Assembly (NCBI GenBank): GCA_044433415.1
Contig: JAWXTP010000128.1
Coordinates: 1 to 8,556, forward strand
From: JAWXTP01 sp044433415
GTDB lineage: Bacteria > Bacteroidota > Bacteroidia > Bacteroidales > Rikenellaceae
Direction: 5' to 3'
Length of the DNA: 8,556 nt
The notes below the pieces were generated by a model that saw nothing but the letters and a program-made list of their open reading frames with translations, made no database searches and was not told where the DNA came from. Numbering within the stretch: the stretch's first letter is position 1; the number at the start of each line of letters is the position of its first letter. Of the stretch, positions 1 to 6,450 are shown piece by piece. A program made the translations under genes and the position numbers.

Positions 1-15
1 AGAAATTTTTATCGC

Positions 16-117
16 TTAGGCGGAATAAATTTGAGCTTGGCTCCGATTTGTTTCGCCTTTTTTTATGTCCTTATAGTTCCTTGACCTCAATTCAGTTGCA
101 TTTGCAGGTTGAATTCA
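16..117 (-). other. Possible C-terminal coding remnant, no start codon
   Basis: A stop-to-stop frame of 32 codons overlaps the end of the integrase fragment in another frame. It ends in a charged, natural-looking tail (KDIKKGETNRSQAQIYSA, then TAA). It has no start codon. It could be the 3' end of a different gene joined to the truncated integrase, but an open frame this short is expected by chance, and I do not recognise the protein. Confidence 0.2.
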
Positions 118-649
118 GCTCTTGAAATTCTCGAATAAACTGCTCATTGAGCTGTGATAGTAGAATATCTTTGCTCTTATATTTTCGCTTAATGAAGTCA
201 GCGATACACCTCCTGCAACTTGCATATTTGTAGAGAGTTAGGCGTGAACGATCTATGCCGACCCTCGCTTTGAAATCATCTACGATATTGTCAAATGCCT
301 TTAGAAGTGTAGTTTGCGCCACCACCGAACCTTGAAATAGATTCTTAATATCGCTGGCGTTGTATGGCTTATTGCGTTTTTGCAGAGTGCTGTGTGCCTC
401 ATTGATAGAGGCAATTATCGTATCGAGCTTTGCATTGACCTCGACAGCGATCTTACTTTTGCCATTCAAACGACTCTCACGAGCATTCCACAACTTCTCA
501 TCACACGATAATTTACAGCTAAACTGTGCCACCGAATTACCATACTTGGCACTGCCAATAGTGATGCGACCCATAATCGGAGTCTTGCCCGACTTGTCCT
601 TGACACTCTTTTTGAGGAAGAGCAGAACCTTAAACTTTTCTTTTTCCAT
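92..649 (-). pseudogene. Truncated tyrosine recombinase (integrase), N-terminal part only
   Basis: The 185-residue frame resembles the N-terminal half of Bacteroides-type tyrosine integrases, which move conjugative and mobilizable transposons. Residues about 7-100 look like the arm-type DNA-binding region: a beta-rich start (KVLLFLKKSVKDKSGKTPI), then a W-N-A-R-E-S-R-L-N-G stretch and a helix. Residues about 113-178 look like the SAM-like core-binding domain (LLKAFDNIVDDFKARVGIDR, then TLYKYASCRRC). Resemblance stops near EFQEL, and the frame ends seven residues later (NSTCKCN). The whole catalytic domain with its R-H-R-Y residues is missing; such integrases usually have about 400 residues. 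The ATG at 649 fits because the family starts just before the arm-binding strand. No Shine-Dalgarno sequence is visible, as is usual in Bacteroidota. The protein cannot catalyse recombination; a DNA-binding remnant is possible but unsupported. Confidence 0.8.
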
Positions 650-1003
650 TGCTTATAATTAATTGTTCGTTATTGCAGTTTTTGGGACTGCGAATTTATA
701 AAATTATAAGTCATTCATCGAACGCAAAGCACAGAAAATCAGCGTATAAGATCCGTTGTCGCCACTATTCCTCGTATTGCTTCAACTTCTCCACTTCACC
801 GCAGTTAGCTACGAGAATTTTGGAAACTATGCAGCTAACGAAATGGATACTTATCTACTGCTCCATTCTTCTTTGTCTTGCATCTTGCCAACTTCGCAAA
901 ATGGTGCAAATCGCCTAATCCACAACATCTTAGCTATTCAGCTTCTTCATTCTTCCTCTCGTTGCTTTTTGCTGTTTATTCCATTCGTCAAGGCATACTT
1001 TCG
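650..1003. other. Gene-free stretch between integrase remnant and IS
   Basis: About 350 bp with no credible gene. The open frames here are short and low in complexity; two overlapping plus-strand frames are Leu/Ser/Cys-rich and look like chance. Two weak structural signals are visible: a small inverted repeat at 675-679/687-691 (GCAGT and ACTGC, 7-nt loop), and an AT-rich near-palindrome just right of it (TTATAAAATTATAAG). Both lie within 60 bp upstream of the integrase ATG, so they could belong to its old promoter or to a recombination site; neither is demonstrated. The stretch looks less AT-rich than the IS to its right. It is probably leftover flank of the mobile element that carried the integrase. 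Confidence 0.5.
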
Positions 1004-1027
1004 GTAAGCGTCTCTACAGTGACGTAT
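1004..1027 (+). repeat. IS66 left terminal inverted repeat
   Basis: This 24-bp sequence, starting GTAAGCGTCTC, is the exact reverse complement of 3079-3102. Identity stops just inside position 1027 (C here against T in the other arm). It marks the tnpC-distal end of the element. Confidence 0.95.
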
Positions 1028-1034
1028 CAGGCAT

Positions 1035-1080
1035 AAAATATATCCCCAAAGAGTTGCTTCTCTCTCTGGGGATGTATTTT
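1035..1080 (-). terminator. Hairpin at the end of tnpC, terminator-like
   Basis: Arms 1035-1053 and 1062-1080 pair over 19 positions around an 8-nt loop with two imperfections, one a possible G-U pair. The core is CCCCA/TGGGG with A/T-rich bases at the foot. The right arm touches the tnpC stop codon. Read leftward, the hairpin ends in a short T-rich foot, which fits a factor-independent terminator for tnpB-tnpC. It is symmetrical enough to stop transcription entering from the left as well. Confidence 0.65.
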
Positions 1081-2587
1081 ATTTTGTTTCAACCCATCTA
1101 TCGGGTAGTAGTTCTCTAAGTTCTTCATAGGTTGCAGTTTCAGATGTTGCGGCTAACCTATCAATCATATCATTGAAATAATCATACGAATTTTTGCCAT
1201 TTAATCTACAGAATATAGCTAATGAATATATTAATGCACTGCGTTCAGCACCTTTGTCACTACCATAAAACATAGAGTTGCGACGACTAATACTTATATA
1301 TCGCATTGGTCGCTCTATGTCATTATTGTCTAACTTATATTCTGTATTCTTTATAATATTTTCTATCGAACAAATTTCATTTAAGCAATATTGAACTCCT
1401 TTACAAAGTACCTCATTCCCAACATATCTAGGATCTTTATCTATCATGCGTAAATATTCATGCAACTCATCAAACACTTTCAAAGATAACTTAACCCAAT
1501 CCTCCTTTTTCTTATTTTTTCGTATCTGATAAAATTTATTATATAAGCTAATTATCCTTCTTGCTTGTGGCTGAGTCTTTATATCGTTAAAATACCTCTT
1601 ACAATGCTGGATGCACCCTATTCGTATAGTACCAGGATATTCCATACCTTCTAACACTTTATAAGCTATATAACCATCGCTCTGTGCTACCCCTGGTAAT
1701 CTTTAGGAAAATACTCAATAAAGATATCTTTGCCCCGTGAGCCTTCATTATAATGATACTGTATAAGGTTAGTGTAATGTGCATCACTGCCCATAGGTAA
1801 GCATTCCGACTTCCTTTAACTGTACTTCCATCTATTACCTTATGGTAAGTCTCATCTAAATGAACATACAGGGACTCAAATATCGCCTGCTTTAATATTG
1901 GATTTAATTTATCTAATAATTCAGCTGTTCTAGCTAATAAGCTATGAACCGTCTGCTTAGGTATATTTATTCCTGTTTCATGAAGATAACCTATGATACG
2001 CTCAACAGGCAAACCTAATATGTAACGTTGTTGAATTAAAAAAGCGATAAAAGAACTACTATATTGTGAATTTAACAATGGTGTAGATGGGGCTTTACCT
2101 TCAGATATACCTCCCTTCATTGTGTAGCGCTTACAACGATAAATATGTTTTATTAATTTTGAGGGTATAAACTCATATCGTATAACATCTCTATGCGCTA
2201 TAAGCCTAGCATTATTTTTATCAAAATCCTCATTTATAGGATCTACAATAGTTACCTTCTCCTCTATATCTAACTCCTTGCGTTTAGCTCCATTATTACC
2301 TCGTTTCTTGGCTGCTAATTTAATATCTTTCTTATCCTTTCTGTTTGTAGTTTTCTCTTTCTCTGACGTTTTAGGTAAAGCTATTTTTGATAAGTTATTT
2401 AATTTTGAAGCTAGATTTTTCTTTTCTTCACCCTCTTTTAAAAGAAGGCTCTTCAAGGCACTCAAATCTTCTGTCATATCCTTAATTGCTTAGTTAAGGT
2501 TTTGACTGTACAATTTAGGGCTTTAACTGTTTGTGTTAAAGTCTTGTTTTGTTCCTCATATTTATGTGCTAACTCTTTGTAATTCAC
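1079..2587 (-). pseudogene. tnpC: IS66 transposase TnpC, broken by three frameshifts
   Basis: This is the DDE-type transposase of the element. Joining the pieces gives about 500 residues, close to family length. The order is a coiled-coil-like start (2587-2482, from a GTG; NYKELAHKYEEQNKTLTQ), a basic linker, a weak zinc-finger-like region with one cysteine (YRCKRY), the conserved ILGLPVERI segment, then the catalytic residues: Asp in YVHLDET, Asp in QSDGY (codon 1676-1678) and Glu in NNDIERP. The frame changes near 2480-2481 (AGGAT, where AGGGAT would continue the protein), near 1776-1784 just after WAVMH, and at 1690-1693 (a GGGG run on the coding strand). The middle 28 or so codons (YHYNEGSRGKDIFIEYF) are readable only in the second frame. 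The C-terminal piece (ERPMR, then YGSDKGAERSALIYSLA) is well conserved. Loss is therefore recent, or the shifts are sequence errors. Confidence 0.9.
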
Positions 2588-2601
2588 ACTATAAAGATAC
2601 A

Positions 2602-2641
2602 AAAAATACCTGAGATTACCAAATAATTCTCAGGTATTTTT
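2602..2641. terminator. Perfect 14-bp hairpin between tnpB and tnpC
   Basis: Arms 2602-2615 (AAAAATACCTGAGA) and 2628-2641 are perfect complements around a 12-nt loop. Both feet are A/T runs, so the structure resembles a bidirectional intrinsic terminator. It sits in the 73-bp gap between the tnpB stop and the proposed tnpC start. It could limit transposase expression, block read-through, or hide the tnpC start in mRNA. Structure is seen directly; function is inferred. Confidence 0.6.
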
Positions 2642-2660
2642 CAATCTTTTTTGCAGATTT

Positions 2661-3023
2661 TCAGACATTTAACATAGCATAATGACGTAATTCGTTATTA
2701 TATGAACGATGTTGTATTTTGGATACAATTCTATCAATAGACTCAGAAGAAAGTTCTACAAAGCTATCTGGTAAAAGCCTATAGGATATATTATAAACAC
2801 CTACTTCTAACCTTTTATGATAGAGCACAAAACCCTCATTATGCCAACGAAGTAATTTAATCGACTTACGATTATTACTTACAAAAACAAATACATCGCC
2901 ACTAGTGGCTTTTAGTTCTTCTGATTGATTAACTATAAAATAGAGAGATTTAATCCCTTTGCGCATATCTACGCTACTGCCGTACATGTGAAATTTGACG
3001 GTCGAATCTAAGTTGAATAACAT
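2661..3023 (-). CDS. tnpB: IS66 accessory protein TnpB
   Basis: A 120-residue protein matching the IS66 Orf2/TnpB family (the accessory protein, unrelated to the IS200/IS605 nuclease of the same name). TnpB is needed for transposition of classical IS66 elements; its molecular role is not well defined. Signature segments are DMRKGIKSL at residues 19-27 and GDVFVFVSNNRKSIKLLRW at 42-60, followed by EGFVLYHKRLE at 63-73. Family length is about 115 residues, so it appears complete. The frame is intact, unlike the neighbouring tnpC. The ATG at 3023 lies 56 bp inside the right inverted repeat, so its promoter must lie in that short AT-rich gap or outside the element. No Shine-Dalgarno sequence is evident. 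Confidence 0.92.
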   Translation of the reverse strand: MLFNLDSTVKFHMYGSSVDMRKGIKSLYFIVNQSEELKATSGDVFVFVSNNRKSIKLLRWHNEGFVLYHKRLEVGVYNISYRLLPDSFVELSSESIDRIVSKIQHRSYNNELRHYAMLNV

Positions 3024-3078
3024 AATTTTTATTATTTAAAAGTTTCAACAAAGTTCCGTTTTTTGATCTCACAAATCA

Positions 3079-3102
3079 ATACGTCACTGTAGAGACGCTT
3101 AC
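3079..3102 (-). repeat. IS66 right terminal inverted repeat
   Basis: A 24-bp exact reverse complement of 1004-1027. It lies on the tnpB-proximal side, and the outermost base of the element is C at 3102. Confidence 0.95.
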
Positions 3103-3124
3103 ACCCATAAGTACCCACAATAAA

Positions 3125-3165
3125 CAATCAACCCCTGCTACACGCTATGTAACAGGGGTTGATTG
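3125..3165. terminator. Strong intergenic hairpin, terminator-like
   Basis: Arms 3125-3137 (CAATCAACCCCTG) and 3153-3165 are perfect 13-bp complements. A nested TACA/TGTA pair (3139-3142 and 3148-3151) extends the stem through the loop. CTTTGTTTCT follows on the plus strand and TTTATT on the minus strand, so it could end transcripts from either side. The only intact gene reading toward it is korB, which would pass through the long palindrome first. Confidence 0.6.
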
Positions 3166-3222
3166 CTTTGTTTCTAACCTTTTGAGTCACCCTCTTTAAA
3201 AATTTAACGTCCACGATTGTCC

Positions 3223-3345
3223 GCTTTTTTCAAGAATGGTTCATCTTTGCGGCGTTTCAGGGTATTTTAAGCGGAGCAGCCTCGACGGCTGTGAGCATTG
3301 AAATGCCCTGAAAGGTCGCAAAGATGAGCCGTTATTGGGAAAAGC
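3223..3345 (+). repeat. 123-bp imperfect palindrome, candidate structured RNA or MITE-like repeat
   Basis: Arms 3223-3267 and 3301-3345 align over 45 positions without a gap. There are 37 Watson-Crick pairs, 6 positions that become G-U pairs only in a plus-strand transcript, and 2 true mismatches (G/A and G/G). The apex contains a second small stem, CAGCC at 3277-3281 with GGCTG at 3287-3291 around TCGAC. In a minus-strand RNA the same six positions would be A/C mismatches. Neither side has a T-run, so it is not a classical terminator. It lies 30 bp past the korB stop. No open frame of note runs through it, and I do not recognise the family. Confidence 0.75.
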
Positions 3346-3375
3346 CTTCACTAATGCCCCGAAACAAAAACCAAG

Positions 3376-4401
3376 TTACAATTCCCAGGTGTCGCCACTA
3401 CGTAGTAGATCGTCACAACACTTGATGTTGGATTTTTCTTTAACCTCAGCGATTTGTTCTTGCATACAGTCGTCATAAGTAAAGTCTTTAACATCACGGA
3501 TAACACCTAAAGCAATAGGGAAGTCAGGCCCTTTCATATTTACAAGCATCATGTGAACCCCAGGACTCTGTTGGTACGCATTATGAACAAGAATATTTTG
3601 AAGTTTCCAGCCACCCTCACCTATGGTAACCACTTTAAGACCTAAACCTTGAAGTACTAAACCTTTGTCTTTGTTCTTGCCAAAAATCATAGGTTCCCCA
3701 TGCTTAAGAACTATGGTTCTATCTTCTCTAAACTCTTTGTTAGTGAAAGAGTCATGTGTCTTGTCATTAAAAATAACACAGTTTTGCATGATTTCAAATA
3801 CCGAAGTCCCGTCATGCTTAGCGCTAGCCTTAAGACATTCCATGGTAAGTTTAACATCAACATCTAGAGAACGAGCATAGAAAGTACCACGTGCTCCTAA
3901 TACTAACTCACCAGGTAAGAAAGGGTGCTCTATAGTCCCGAAAGGCGATGTTTTAGTAATCTTACCTAGCTTAGAAGTAGGAGAATACTGTCCTTTAGTA
4001 AGACCGTAAATTTCGTTGTTGAAAAGTAAGATATTAATATCTATGTTACGCCTTACAGCATGTATAAAGTGATTACCACCTATAGCTAGGGCATCACCAT
4101 CACCCGACACTTGCCATACTGAAAGTTTAGGGTTAGAAACCTTAACACCAGTAGCAATAGCTGCAGCACGACCATGAATTCCGTGAAATCCGAAAGTATG
4201 CATGTAGTAAGGGAAACGTGATGAACAACCTATACCTGATACAAAAGTAAAGCGTTCGTGTTTATAATTTAATTCTGCTGCTACCTCAGGCAATGCTTTT
4301 TGTACAGCACTTAAAATAGCGTGGTCTCCACATCCTGGACACCATTTTACCTCTTGATCACTTTTAAAATCTATAGGTGTATATTTGCAGTTTTGTTCCA
4401 T
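3376..4401 (-). CDS. korB: 2-oxoacid:ferredoxin oxidoreductase, beta subunit
   Basis: This subunit holds thiamine diphosphate and an iron-sulfur cluster. With KorA it oxidises a 2-oxoacid plus CoA to acyl-CoA and CO2, reducing ferredoxin, in the cytoplasm. The 341 residues contain WCPGCG (cysteines 21 and 24), GIGCS (Cys 59) and MQNC (Cys 208), the four expected ligands of the [4Fe-4S] cluster. The diphosphate/Mg motif is GDGDALAIGGNH (100-111), continued by NNEIYGLTKGQ (128-138). Length is normal for two-subunit enzymes. The ATG at 4401 lies 3 bp after the korA stop, so the two genes are surely co-transcribed and probably translationally coupled. No separate ferredoxin-like delta subunit is nearby. 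2-Oxoglutarate is the likely substrate by resemblance to KorAB enzymes, but pyruvate or branched-chain 2-oxoacids cannot be excluded. Confidence 0.93.
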   Translation of the reverse strand: MEQNCKYTPIDFKSDQEVKWCPGCGDHAILSAVQKALPEVAAELNYKHERFTFVSGIGCSSRFPYYMHTFGFHGIHGRAAAIATGVKVSNPKLSVWQVSGDGDALAIGGNHFIHAVRRNIDINILLFNNEIYGLTKGQYSPTSKLGKITKTSPFGTIEHPFLPGELVLGARGTFYARSLDVDVKLTMECLKASAKHDGTSVFEIMQNCVIFNDKTHDSFTNKEFREDRTIVLKHGEPMIFGKNKDKGLVLQGLGLKVVTIGEGGWKLQNILVHNAYQQSPGVHMMLVNMKGPDFPIALGVIRDVKDFTYDDCMQEQIAEVKEKSNIKCCDDLLRSGDTWEL

Positions 4402-4404
4402 AAT

Positions 4405-6252
4405 CTAAAGTAGTGAATTAAATTTCTCTTTAAGTTCAGTCACAGTAAATGGTAAACCTTGAACTTTATTATATGTTAAATATTCAAACTCTTGATGCTC
4501 CATTTTTAGGTAAGATGCAAACTGACCCATGTTAAGTTCGCAAACAAGAATTTTCTTATATTTTGAGAATATTTCTTTTGTGTTACGTGGAAAAGGATTT
4601 ATGTAGTTAAAGTGACAAAGAGAAACATCCTTACCTTCTTGCCTCATTTCATTTACAGCACTTTGTAGGTGACCCCATGTTCCACCCCAGCCAACAATTA
4701 GAAGCTCACCGCCCTCTGTAGAGCCAAATACTTCTTGCTCAGGGATGAAATTTTCTACACGTTTTACTTTTGCAGCACGTGCGTTAACCATTTTTTCGTG
4801 GTTTATAGGGTCGTGAGATACCGCCCCTGACAGGAAGTCTTTTTCAAGACCACCAATGCGGTGCTCAAGACCTTTAGTGCCTGGTAGAGCCCATGTGCGT
4901 GCTAATCTTTCTTCGTCACGCTTGTAAGGCATATATTTTTCTCCCTCAGGGATTTCTGTTACTATAGGAGGTACTATCTCAGGATAATCTGCCATAGTAG
5001 GGATTTTCCAAGGCTCAGAACCATTAGCGATAAAACCGTCAGTTAATAACATCACAGGAGTCATGTGTTCCATAGATATTTTACCTGACATAAACGCATA
5101 GTCAAAGCAGTTTGAAGGAGTACTAGCGGCGATAACTACTAAAGGACATTCACCATTACGTCCCCAAAGAGCTTGATTTAAGTCACTTTGTTCAGTTTTT
5201 GTAGGTAAACCTGTAGAAGGACCACCACGTTGAACGTCCACAATTACTAGAGGAAGTTCAGTCATTACAGCAAGACCTATAGCCTCACTTTTAAGAGAAA
5301 GACCAGGACCCGATGTTGTAGTAACAGCAAAGCTACCTGCAAAAGCAGCACCTATAGAAGTACAGATACCTGCAATTTCGTCCTCAGCTTGTAGGGTTTT
5401 CACACCTAGGCTTTTCCATTTAGCAAGCTCCTCAAGTATGTGAGTTGCAGGAGTGATAGGGTAAGAACCACAGAAAAGAGGTCTTCCACTTTTCTCAGAT
5501 GCAGCAATAAATCCCCATGCTACAGCTTGGTTACCATCGATATTTCTGTAAGTACCTTTCTCTATATTTGCAGGAGCAACAATATAGCGATTTGCAAAGG
5601 CGTGAGTGTTACCCGCAAAGTTATAACCAGCGTTAAGTACTTTTTTATTAGCATCTACTACAGCAGGATTTTTAGCGAATTTCTTAGCAAAGAAAGCCTC
5701 AGTGTGCTCCATAGGGCGTTCAAAAAGATAGTAGCATATGCCTAATGCAAACATGTTTTTACATTTCACTACACTTTTCATAGGTAGATCTGTACCAACA
5801 AGAGCTTCTTTAGTCATGGATGTAATAGGCGCGTGGATTATGTAATAATCTTCAAGACCTAATTCTGTAAATGGGTTTAAAGTTGAGAATCCAGCTTTTG
5901 CAACACTTTTGTCGTTAAACGAATCTACATCATAAATGATAGTAGCGCTTTTTTTAAGCCATTTAGCGTTAGCACGTAAAGCAGCAGGATTCATTGCAAC
6001 TAATACGTCACAATAGTCACCTGGAGTATTTACAGTTTTACTACCAAAGTGAAGCTGAAAACCCGACACACCACTAATCGTTCCTTGTGGGGCTCTAATT
6101 TCAGAAGGGAAATCAGGGAATGTAGATACCCCATTTCCTAAAAAGGCACTTGTTTCTGTGAATAGCATACCCGTAAGTTGCATACCGTCGCCAGAGTCGC
6201 CAGAGAATCTGATAACTACGTCATCAATTTGACTCTCAATAATGTTTTCCAT
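4405..6252 (-). CDS. korA: 2-oxoacid:ferredoxin oxidoreductase, fused gamma-alpha subunit
   Basis: Partner of KorB; together they form the CoA-dependent 2-oxoacid oxidoreductase, probably supplying succinyl-CoA and reduced ferredoxin. The 615 residues hold three parts. A gamma-type domain (about 10-200) opens with the glycine-rich SGDSGDG at 17-23. Alpha domain I (about 235-420) has YPITP at 264-268, AEDE from 289, TTTSGPG at 311-317 and QRGGPSTGLPT at 341-351. A C-terminal alpha domain (about 514-610) has LLIVGWGGTWG and ends in the usual PFTVTELKEKF. The gamma-alpha fusion and length are standard for two-subunit enzymes. The ATG at 6252 places the gamma domain ten residues from the start. 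It is first in the operon, preceded by a 198-bp AT-rich spacer after uvrA. No internal damage is seen. Confidence 0.94.
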   Translation of the reverse strand: MENIIESQIDDVVIRFSGDSGDGMQLTGMLFTETSAFLGNGVSTFPDFPSEIRAPQGTISGVSGFQLHFGSKTVNTPGDYCDVLVAMNPAALRANAKWLKKSATIIYDVDSFNDKSVAKAGFSTLNPFTELGLEDYYIIHAPITSMTKEALVGTDLPMKSVVKCKNMFALGICYYLFERPMEHTEAFFAKKFAKNPAVVDANKKVLNAGYNFAGNTHAFANRYIVAPANIEKGTYRNIDGNQAVAWGFIAASEKSGRPLFCGSYPITPATHILEELAKWKSLGVKTLQAEDEIAGICTSIGAAFAGSFAVTTTSGPGLSLKSEAIGLAVMTELPLVIVDVQRGGPSTGLPTKTEQSDLNQALWGRNGECPLVVIAASTPSNCFDYAFMSGKISMEHMTPVMLLTDGFIANGSEPWKIPTMADYPEIVPPIVTEIPEGEKYMPYKRDEERLARTWALPGTKGLEHRIGGLEKDFLSGAVSHDPINHEKMVNARAAKVKRVENFIPEQEVFGSTEGGELLIVGWGGTWGHLQSAVNEMRQEGKDVSLCHFNYINPFPRNTKEIFSKYKKILVCELNMGQFASYLKMEHQEFEYLTYNKVQGLPFTVTELKEKFNSLL

Positions 6253-6339
6253 ATAACTAAATTTAAATAGTTTTTTTACATTAGGGTATTTCTAAAAAAT
6301 TAGATTTTAACGATTTTAGATTTGTAAAAACTGAAATTT

Positions 6340-6372
6340 AAAACCTATAAACACAAAATCGAATAAAAACAA
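6340..6372 (-). promoter_or_regulatory. Possible korAB promoter, Bacteroidota type
   Basis: On the minus strand, TTG (6372-6370) is followed after 22 bases by TAGGTTTT (6347-6340). This fits the Bacteroidota sigma pattern TTG...TAnnTTTG with one mismatch in the -7 box. It would give a leader of about 80 nt before the korA ATG. The spacer is very AT-rich, so a chance match is quite possible. I see no hairpin terminator for uvrA here. Confidence 0.25.
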
Positions 6373-6450
6373 TTATCAAAAACACCCTTTTGTCAGTTTA
6401 TTATAACCGAAAATAAAGAAATTACTTTAAATACGACGGCAAATCTACAC

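Larger units (their letters stand above)
1004..3102 (-). mobile_element. IS66-family insertion sequence, tnpC decayed
   Basis: A 2,099-bp element bounded by perfect 24-bp inverted repeats beginning GTAAGCG, the usual start of IS66-family ends. Its genes read leftward: tnpB, then tnpC. The tnpA gene found in classical IS66 members is absent, with only about 55 bp between the tnpB start and the right repeat. tnpC is frameshifted, so this copy should not transpose unless an intact copy elsewhere supplies transposase; its ends look intact. The 8 bp outside the left end (TACTTTCG, 996-1003) and the right end (ACCCATAA, 3103-3110) do not match, whereas IS66 insertion normally makes an 8-bp duplication. 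One flank has therefore probably been replaced since insertion. Confidence 0.93.

Noticed and set aside
61..115. CTnDOT-like att core (GTANNTTTGC) near GTTGCATTTGC
   Set aside because: Spacing and bases do not match the core pattern, and no second copy occurs in the window.
851..928. A 25-codon minus-strand frame starting MLWIRRF
   Set aside because: Too short, no recognisable motif and no supporting signals.
649..1007. Two overlapping plus-strand open frames of 83 and 89 codons
   Set aside because: Composition is Leu/Ser/Cys-rich without a recognisable domain, the two frames overlap each other, and neither has support from context; they look like chance frames.
1079..2477. Two separate transposase genes
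   Set aside because: The two long frames are parts of one tnpC: the catalytic residues are split between them in the correct order and the missing middle is readable in a third frame.
3203..3345. Integron attC site
   Set aside because: The long imperfect palindrome and an ATTTAAC match to RYYYAAC at its left recall attC, but there is no GTTRRRY partner at the right end, and neither an integron integrase nor a gene cassette is present.
3223..3345. Retron msr-msd RNA
   Set aside because: A long hairpin alone is not enough; no reverse transcriptase gene is present in the window.
3223..3345. Classical intrinsic terminator for korAB
   Set aside because: No T-run follows the hairpin on either strand, and pairing is weaker on the korB sense strand; the hairpin at 3125-3165 is a better terminator candidate.
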